A stretch of 64,000 bases of DNA from Branchiostoma floridae (lineage: Eukaryota; Chordata; Leptocardii; Amphioxiformes; Branchiostomatidae): the NCBI RefSeq assembly GCF_000003815.2, contig NC_049979.1, forward strand, positions 354,036 through 418,035, written 5' to 3'. Below the pieces are notes generated by a model, which was given only the letters and a program-made list of their open reading frames with translations, searched no databases and had not been told where the DNA came from. Positions 60,001 through 64,000 of this stretch are shown here, piece after piece. How positions within the stretch are numbered: the stretch's first letter is position 1; every line of letters starts with the position of its first letter. Position numbers and translations under genes: made by a program.

Positions 60001-61457
60001 GGACAACATCACTCAAACAAGACTGGGAACATCACACATACAGGACTGGGTCCGGAGAACATCACACATACAGGACTGGGTCAGGAGAACATCACACATA
60101 CAGGACTGGGTCAGGAGAACATCACACATACAGGACTGGGTCAGGGGAACATCACACATACAGGACTGGGTCAGGAGAACATCACACATACAGGACTGGG
60201 TCAGGAGAACATCACACATACAGGACTGGGTCAGGAGAACATCACACATACAGGACTGGGTCAGGAGAACATCACACATACAGGACTGGGTCAGGAGAAC
60301 ATCACACATACAGGACTGGGTCAGGGGAACATCACACATACAGGACTGGGTCCTTGGCATTATCTGTATCTGTATTTATGGTACAGACAGTTTAATTGCG
60401 AGAATCATATTAATACACAGATGATTATATTGTGTAAACTTGCAATGTATATAGTAACCACTCAAGAGACCTTTCCCTCACTCACTTGCTCGCTCATTTG
60501 CTCGCTCACTCACTCACTGCTCTTCTACAAAGAGAAAGCCTGGGTACCATCCAGATAGTAGTTCGCTCCTATGTTCGCTTCTGCTATCCGTCTGGAGACG
60601 TGCGCATTCAAACCGTTTGGTGGTAAAATCAGTTAATGAGTGAATCAAGGAATGGGTTCTAGAGCACACATTCGATGACAACAGGACAGAGGGCTTGTCT
60701 GGTGTTGGAACACCGTTTGAACGAGCGCTTGAACCCATTCCATAATTCGCTCATGTGTAGGGACAAATCAGTGCCTGCGTCCAAAATTTGGATGATTCCA
60801 GACGTTAATATGGTCCCCGTTCCCAGACGGAAACACAGAGAAGCAACTGTATATAGTGTATAATGAATGTCAGAGCTAGAAGCGACTGTATATAGTGTAT
60901 AATGAACGCCGGAGTGAACTGCTTTTCCAGATGGTACCCAGGCTCGGTCATATCTGCATCATTAGAAAGGACCACCAACAAGTAGCAAGGTTGTCAGTGG
61001 TCAGTAGAGCAGGTTTAACTGAATATCAGTGAACAGGATTGTCATGCAGAGGTTGCCAGTAATATAGATAAAGCCATGTTGTTGCCCCAGTGACTGTGTA
61101 GGCAGTAGAAGCCTGACCCTTACCCCTGCTGGTACAGGCTGTCCATGAGCTGGTACAGCTGGGACTTACCCCTGCTGGTACAGGCTGTCCATGAGCTGGT
61201 ACAGCTGGGACTTACCCCTGCTGGTACAGGCTGTCCATGAGTTGGTACAGCTGGGACTTACCCCTGCTGGTACAGGCTGTCCATGAGTTGGTACAGCTGG
61301 GACTTACCCCTGCTGGTACAGGCTGTCCATGAGTTGGTACAGCTGGGACTTACCCCTGCTGGTACAGGCTGTCCATGAGTTGGTACAGCTGGGACTGGTC
61401 CTTTGCTCTCACCACAGCCTCCAGGTTGTCCTCCAGGTAACGCCTGCTGACAGTCAC
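44576..61457 (-). CDS. KIAA0586: TALPID3 / KIAA0586 homolog, 3' two thirds, 16 exons
   Basis: Exons in transcript order: 61457-61354, 59574-59502, 57907-57632, 56035-55858, 54651-54434, 53962-53849, 53582-53484, 53110-53027, 51957-51760, 50745-50619, 49691-49483, 49016-48848, 47597-47361, 46538-46447, 45976-45409, 45087-44576. TALPID3 is a centrosomal protein needed for ciliogenesis and Hedgehog signalling. Signature stretches are LEAVVRAKD, RIRREVDAMINQL, YLTRVYGKA with YLHFNSPPP, GQLIPMAIPLGAPR, IEAELMAQIINQL, IGQAGLQLFVDAGVAVD with VREVLEERVAAMMG, the PTPQPTP proline run, and SLSEGEWL. Phases agree at all junctions except two, described separately. About 1,090 residues are recovered; vertebrate forms are about 1,500-1,650, so the N-terminal part lies beyond 64000. 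Introns carry tandem arrays at the splice sites, plus Tc1 and MITE insertions. Confidence 0.9.
45409..45976 (-). CDS. KIAA0586: TALPID3 exon with EPPSEGELLP and a charged linker
   Basis: The acceptor is GTACTCCCAG and the donor GTAAGA. It opens with EPPSEGELLPKAL and DPLLALLARAQQPV, then a long Arg/Pro/Ser-rich, probably disordered linker containing a short repeat (RTIPVDRTIPGDRTVPPED). At 568 bp it is the largest exon found. Confidence 0.85.
46447..46538 (-). CDS. KIAA0586: TALPID3 small acidic exon
   Basis: The acceptor is TGTTGCACAG and the donor GTCAGC. It encodes GDSSLASTLEGAEEMDHEQ and joins both neighbours in phase. Confidence 0.75.
47361..47597 (-). CDS. KIAA0586: TALPID3 proline/serine exon ending SLSEGEWL
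   Basis: The phase of the previous exon selects the acceptor GAGATGTCAG over the one 13 bp upstream, which would put the exon in another frame. It encodes PTEEPTSLVQPPPPP, a serine run and TVTETADVSLSEGEWLFSKG. Confidence 0.8.
48290..48389. other. Assembly gap (100 N)
   Basis: Exactly 100 undetermined bases, the usual placeholder for a gap of unknown size, in a TALPID3 intron. ORFs drawn across it are meaningless. Confidence 0.99.
48848..49016 (-). CDS. KIAA0586: TALPID3 PTPQPTP exon
   Basis: The acceptor is CGTTTCCAG and the donor GTGAGG. It encodes VSPIPTPQPTPKASP, PEATPHSTPEPSP and a final VESETENLHETLITP, matching the proline-threonine run of vertebrate TALPID3. Confidence 0.85.
49483..49691 (-). 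CDS. KIAA0586: TALPID3 exon with IGQAGLQLFVDAG
   Basis: The acceptor is TTGCCCGCAG and the donor GTAAGTG. It encodes the well-conserved IGQAGLQLFVDAGVAVD and VQRLVREVLEERVAAMMG. It needs one base from the preceding exon, yet the exon at 50745-50619 ends in phase 0, so a small exon is probably missing between them. Confidence 0.85.
49826..49972. mobile_element. Palindromic MITE-like element
   Basis: AGAGTTTTCTTTT and TTTTTCACACCTGCTGACAT on the left are matched by their inverse copies on the right (AATGTCAGCAGGTGAGAAAA, then AAGAAAACTCT). The result is a hairpin of about 147 bp with a loop of roughly 30 bp, in a TALPID3 intron. Confidence 0.8.
50619..50745 (-). CDS. KIAA0586: TALPID3 exon with IEAELMAQIINQL
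   Basis: The acceptor is ACTGTTCCAG and the donor GTACAT. It completes a Trp codon with the previous exon (VEW, then IEAELMAQIINQLSP), which fixes the reading frame on both sides. Confidence 0.85.
51129..51337. mobile_element. Palindromic MITE, TACTGTAAATGCA termini (copy 3)
   Basis: Same termini and CGCGGT-rich interior as the copies at 4573 and 10967. The right end is worn (TGCATTTACGCA). It lies in a TALPID3 intron. Confidence 0.8.
51760..51957 (-). CDS. KIAA0586: TALPID3 exon with an apparent one-base frameshift
   Basis: The acceptor is TTTTTTAG and the donor GTGGGTG. The entry frame gives DEIERDLKQPGTGLMVEGD. The exit frame gives REVVQPSSEAMAEELRRRN and QVETRAVEW. The two are one base out of register and meet in runs of G/C at about 51840-51900. 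Both ends agree with their neighbouring exons, so this is more likely a homopolymer error than true gene decay. Confidence 0.8.
53027..53582 (-). CDS. KIAA0586: TALPID3 two small exons (53582-53484, 53110-53027)
   Basis: The first exon encodes VMPAVDIDSVPHSPASD and FPPEMPPADQ. The second encodes QPAGPPEDTEYREFDQYGG and a run of Glu. Both are whole-codon exons (33 and 28 codons) with standard GT/AG ends; the acidic composition suits the disordered middle of TALPID3. Confidence 0.8.
53849..53962 (-). CDS. KIAA0586: TALPID3 38-codon exon
   Basis: The acceptor is CTGTTTCCAG and the donor GTGTGT. It encodes AVPLTALPNRTQGTTRPN and VATVTMVTDKDARKPK, in phase with both neighbours. Confidence 0.8.
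54227..54450. repeat. 23-bp minisatellite on a TALPID3 splice donor, 10 copies
   Basis: In transcript orientation the unit is GTGAGTTTTCTTCTCACACT plus CAG. It begins with a donor, contains a pyrimidine tract and ends in an acceptor-like CAG. The first copy overlaps the end of the exon at 54651-54434. The most distal copy carries the strongest donor, GTAAGT. Confidence 0.95.
54434..54651 (-). CDS. KIAA0586: TALPID3 exon with GQLIPMAIPLGAPR
   Basis: The acceptor is TTTTTCTTCAG. It encodes GTIMKSMKTQTKEKPPPG, AAQYYFSPAAP and QQGQLIPMAIPLGAPR, then IDSSHTQ from the repeat-derived tail at the donor. Confidence 0.85.
54760..55905. repeat. 49/55-bp minisatellite made of exon end plus donor, about 20 copies
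   Basis: Each unit reads, in transcript orientation, CCAGGACCAAGGCTCCCAG, CCCAGTCCTGCTGTAG and ATACTAAAG/GTAACATAA. This is the last 45-50 nt of the exon at 56035-55858 together with its splice donor. Long units have an extra 6 bp (GACCCA type). The array fills most of the intron. Confidence 0.95.
55858..56035 (-). CDS. KIAA0586: TALPID3 exon with YLTRVYGKA and YLHFNSPPP
   Basis: The acceptor is CCTCCTCCTAG and the donor GTAACA. It encodes VPFYEQDETYLTRVYGKA and EKQPYLHFNSPPPRTKAPRP, a stretch well conserved in vertebrate TALPID3. Its 3' end is the template of the downstream array. Confidence 0.9.
56311..57565 (+). mobile_element. Tc1-like transposon relic with about 220-bp inverted repeats
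   Basis: The ends CACTCGGCACAAAAAGTTTG and its inverse lie next to TA duplications (56309-56310, 57566-57567), with imperfect inverted arms of about 220 bp. The interior (about 56730-56990, plus strand) encodes Tc1 transposase phrases: GGSVMVWGGITAIGKTRLV, VIIPGNFNVVRYRD and NAILQDYNTSPH. The N-terminal DNA-binding part and the start are lost. Confidence 0.9.
57632..57907 (-). CDS. KIAA0586: TALPID3 basic exon (VSFVEEQVPERDP)
   Basis: The acceptor is CTTCCAACAG and the donor GTAAGTAC. It encodes DEVMKHLTKNPKPKK, VSFVEEQVPERDP and a long Lys/Arg/Pro-rich linker (GRGRGRAQPRINTG). It spans 92 whole codons. Confidence 0.85.
58630..59500. repeat. 28-bp minisatellite at a TALPID3 donor, about 31 copies
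   Basis: The unit is GGGTACTTAAGGTTAGGTAT plus TTAGTACA, with T/C and G/A variants. In transcript orientation the array starts at the donor of the exon 59574-59502 (GTGGAG/GTACC), and each unit repeats a GTACC. Confidence 0.95.
59502..59574 (-). CDS. KIAA0586: TALPID3 exon with RIRREVDAMINQLTPEVE
   Basis: The acceptor is TGTTTTGCAG and the donor GTACC. It is a 73-bp exon, in phase with both sides. It is bounded by repeat arrays on both flanks; part of its 5' end is duplicated within the upstream array. Confidence 0.85.
59590..60356. repeat. 30-bp minisatellite with three copies of a splice acceptor
   Basis: The unit is GAACATCACACATACAGGAC plus TGGGTCAGGA. A higher-order unit of about 187 bp adds TGCACTCGGCCTGCAAAACA at 59566, 59755 and 59943. 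That is the acceptor and first exon bases of the TALPID3 exon at 59574, so two extra acceptor copies exist upstream. The 344-codon ORF across it is a by-product of the 30-bp period. Confidence 0.95.
61123..61400. repeat. 46-bp minisatellite of exon end plus donor, 6 copies
   Basis: In transcript orientation each unit is 41 nt of the end of exon 61457-61354 (TCCCAGCTGTACC...CAGCAGGG) plus GTAAG. Copies start at 61123, 61169, 61215, 61261, 61307 and 61353. Each offers an identical splice donor. Confidence 0.95.
61354..61457 (-). CDS. KIAA0586: TALPID3 exon with LEAVVRAKD (most 5' exon found)
   Basis: The acceptor is CTGTGCTCAG and the donor GTAAGT. It encodes VTVSRRYLEDNLEAVVRAKD and YQLMDSLYQQG, matching the coiled-coil-rich central part of TALPID3. 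Upstream exons are not visible in the remaining 2.5 kb. Confidence 0.85.
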
Positions 61458-61562
61458 CTGAGCACAGGTACAGAGGTTAAACACCTGAGCACAGGTACAG
61501 GGGTTACACACCTGAGCACAGGTACAGGGGTTACACACCTGAGCACAGGTACAGAGGTTAAA
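61450..61562. repeat. 27-bp minisatellite on a splice acceptor, 4 copies
   Basis: In transcript orientation the unit is GTGTGTAACCCCTGTACCTG plus TGCTCAG, and it runs into the acceptor of the exon at 61457. Each copy ends in the same TGCTCAG/GTG acceptor. Confidence 0.9.
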
Positions 61563-61789
61563 CAGACTTGTATTAGATGTCTTCTGAGCTTAAAGTGAAA
61601 GTGTACATATAGCTAGCTCACTGAAGAGAAGACAGACACTACGTACAGCAGTATTTACAAGTTCTTTGTACCAGGAAGTTTCCCTAGCACAATGAACTAT
61701 GGACTATGGCTTAGCATCCCATCCTGAGGACTGCAACCCTTTAAGGTCGTATGTTGGGTGAGTGACACAGTCGGAGTTAAACTCGAGGT

Positions 61790-63510
61790 TGGACAGCAAT
61801 ACAGCTAGTGTGAGGTCATTTGGAATCAGGGACAGCAATGAAGCTAGTGTGAGAGACATTCAGCACCAGCTCAGGTAAGTTACGGCCTGTGATTCGATGA
61901 AGCTTGCCGAGGAGTGAAAAAGGGCGCGGTCCCTCAAGGTTACCAGGGCGATGGAACCGAACATGAAATTCGAACCACTGCGTGTCCGCAGTTGACCCCG
62001 CTTGACCACAACGTTGCAGAACGGTCCAATGTCATAATGTAACGATACATTGCGAAAACAGGAACTCACTATGTATGGGGCACACTCACCACTTTTGGTA
62101 AAACGTCCAAATGCTAACCGTATTAGATATTGATGAAGAATGTATCAAATATTGACATAATTCGATGCCTGTGACAAAAAGAGGCCCTCGCGGAAGCCGC
62201 ATAATGGTACCGTCCGAGCCCCGTTCGATCGAACGGCCGAACCCTTGGGTTGTGAAATGGCGGGAAAACGACAGCGGCGCTGGCAGCGGTTCTGAAGGAC
62301 CGTTACCATCGCATTTACGGGCTTCGTCCTCGGTGACAACAGTACTTTTTTTGACAATATAGACAAATTCGTATTTATAATCCCTTTTAAAAGAAATTTA
62401 TCCATCGCTATTTGGTTTGATCATGAGAGGATTTCCTCTAGAGCGGATTATTGACCAAAATGGAGAAAAAAACTCCATTTTACCAATTTTTTACCCCAAA
62501 AAAGTTATGATGAATTAATATACAACAAAATAGCGACGGACAAAATAAATCTACTTGAGTTTATCTGTCATCCTGTGAAATATGAGGGTCCAGAACGTTG
62601 TCTCCACCGAGGACAGGGCACATGAAATGAACCTAATATTTTTTAACCAAAATGTGTGTTTTTTAACCCAAAAATCTATCATATCAACATAATTTGTCCG
62701 GTGTTTTATTTCATTTAATTACTACTAGCACCTTGTGAAATTTCATTGCAATACGACAATGCTATCGAATTTTACAAGCATGTACCCATTTTACCATGTA
62801 TACCGCAGTGTCACATGCCGTAATTGACCAGAGAGGGACAGCAATGAAGCTAGTGTGAGAGACATTCAGCACCAGGGACAGCAATGAAGCTAATGTGAGA
62901 GACATTCAGTACCAGGGACAGCAATGAAGCTAGTGTGAGAGACATTCAGTACCAGAGACAGCAATGAAGCTGGTCTGAGTTATTCAGCACCAGGGACAGC
63001 AATGAAGCTAGTGTGAGAGACATTCAGTACCAGGGACAGCAATGAAGCTAGTATGAGAGACATTCAGTGCTCGTGTGAGAGACATTCAGTACCAGGGACA
63101 GCAATGAAGCTCGTGTGAGAGACATTCAGTACCAGGGACAGCAATGAAGTTAGTGTGAGAGACATTCAGCACCAGGGACAGGAATGATGCTGGTGTGAGA
63201 GACATTCAGCACCAGGGACAGGAATGATGCTGGTGTGAGTTATTCAGCACCAGGGACAGCAATGAAGTTAGTGTGAGAGACATTCAGTACCAGGGACAGC
63301 AATGAAGCTAGTGTGAGAGACATTCAGCACCAGGGACAGCAATGAAGCTAGTGTGAGAGACATTCAGCACCAGGGACAGCAATGCAGCTAATGTGAGAGA
63401 CATTCAGCACCAGGGACAGGAATGAAGCTGGTGTGAGTTATTCAGCACCAGGGACAGCAATGAAGTTAGTGTGAGAGTCATTCAGCACCAGGGACAGGAA
63501 TGTTTCTAGT
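61790..63510. repeat. 40-bp minisatellite split by a transposon
   Basis: The unit is GGGACAGCAATGAAGCTAGT plus GTGAGAGACATTCAGCACCA, with about two copies before 61870 and about 16 after 62833. No exon touches it in this window; an exon just beyond either end cannot be excluded. 63511-64000 shows no recognisable feature. Confidence 0.9.
61870..62833. mobile_element. Inverted-repeat transposon inside the 40-bp array
   Basis: The left end CTCAGGTAAGTTACGGCCTG and the inverse of the right end (CTCTGGTCAATTACGGCATG) match at about 18 of 24 positions. The interior (about 960 bp) has a GC-rich block at 62190-62320 and no transposase. Repeat units resume on both sides. Confidence 0.75.
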
Positions 63511-64000
63511 GTGATGGTTATTCAGTGACAAAGAAAGAGGCACTAACATGGGTGGGTGTTAGACGCCCATTCCTCGTTAAAGGGGCAAATTGCTGTCGCA
63601 CATAAGCAGCGGGCCACAGTTTTCTTTAAAGACACAATGACTACGTATTTTGCCCTTTTCCGTTACAAGTACATGATAGTAATATGCTAAGCAATGTTTT
63701 CCCACCATTGTTAGTTGCCTTTTGGTCGTCCCGGGTAAGGTTTTGCTTAGAAACACGCTAAAAACACGTGTCGGAAATGCTATAAAGGTGAATATCGTGG
63801 CATTCTGATAATGAAAAGACGTTAGTTCTTTAAATTTTCAGTCATAATTTACATCAACCTCTTAGGCCGGCTTGTCACGTGTTGATGAACTTGTCCAGCA
63901 GACGACCTTTTTACGTCAGATGCCGTTTTATTCTTGTCGCCAACTTTTGTATAATTTACGTTACCGAACTTCTGTTGGGTGTAGTTCGCTTACGAAAAGA

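Noticed and set aside
59524-60558. A 344-codon ORF of repeated QENITHTGLG-type peptide
   Set aside because: The 30-bp period is a multiple of three, so any stop-free unit gives a long ORF in several frames. It lies antisense to TALPID3 in an intron and includes a splice-acceptor copy; I regard it as non-coding.
54227-61562. Tandem arrays as CRISPR arrays
   Set aside because: The units are contiguous with no unique spacers, and the context is an intron-rich animal gene.

Overview
The window looks like a deuterostome genome, most probably amphioxus (Branchiostoma). It has intron-rich genes homologous to vertebrate MAJIN and TALPID3/KIAA0586, a lineage-type receptor tyrosine kinase (RTK) with cadherin-like, EGF and Ig modules, BTB-kelch genes, and a dense, varied load of small inverted-repeat transposons, LINE fragments and minisatellites. 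The species call is an inference from gene content and repeat style. A run of 100 N at 48290-48389 is an assembly gap.

Layout. 1-2110 is a tandem satellite with a unit of about 195 bp. 3418-10836 (+) is a multi-exon MAJIN homolog, the meiotic telomere / inner nuclear membrane tether, assembled here from splice sites. Its phases join cleanly, apart from one in-frame TGA in exon 8. 10837-15773 is mostly small transposons plus one orphan candidate exon. 15774-42331 is a large inverted duplication. The left arm reads kelch-BTB (-) then RTK (+). The right arm reads RTK (-) then BTB-kelch (+). The unique centre lies at about 28.9-30.5 kb. Both BTB-kelch copies are broken by different transposons inserted about 16 bp apart in target coordinates. 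The left RTK has lost most of its kinase C-lobe by two deletions, while the right RTK is a full-length 957-residue single-exon ORF. Both arms carry a 5S rRNA-derived pseudogene. 43890-44576 holds a deleted mariner element inside a repeat of the end of TALPID3. 44576-61457 (-) is the 3' two thirds of TALPID3/KIAA0586 (16 exons found, about 1,090 codons); the 5' part is expected beyond the right edge. 61458-64000 is repeats.

The genes do not form an operon-like unit. RTK and BTB-kelch are arranged head to head in both arms, so they may share a promoter region. The most unusual structure is in TALPID3: at least six tandem-repeat arrays sit exactly on its splice junctions or stop codon and multiply copies of the splice donor, the splice acceptor or the last codons. 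The second is the RTK pair: the ectodomain segment between the cadherin-like and EGF modules differs by about 27% while all flanking protein differs by about 3%.
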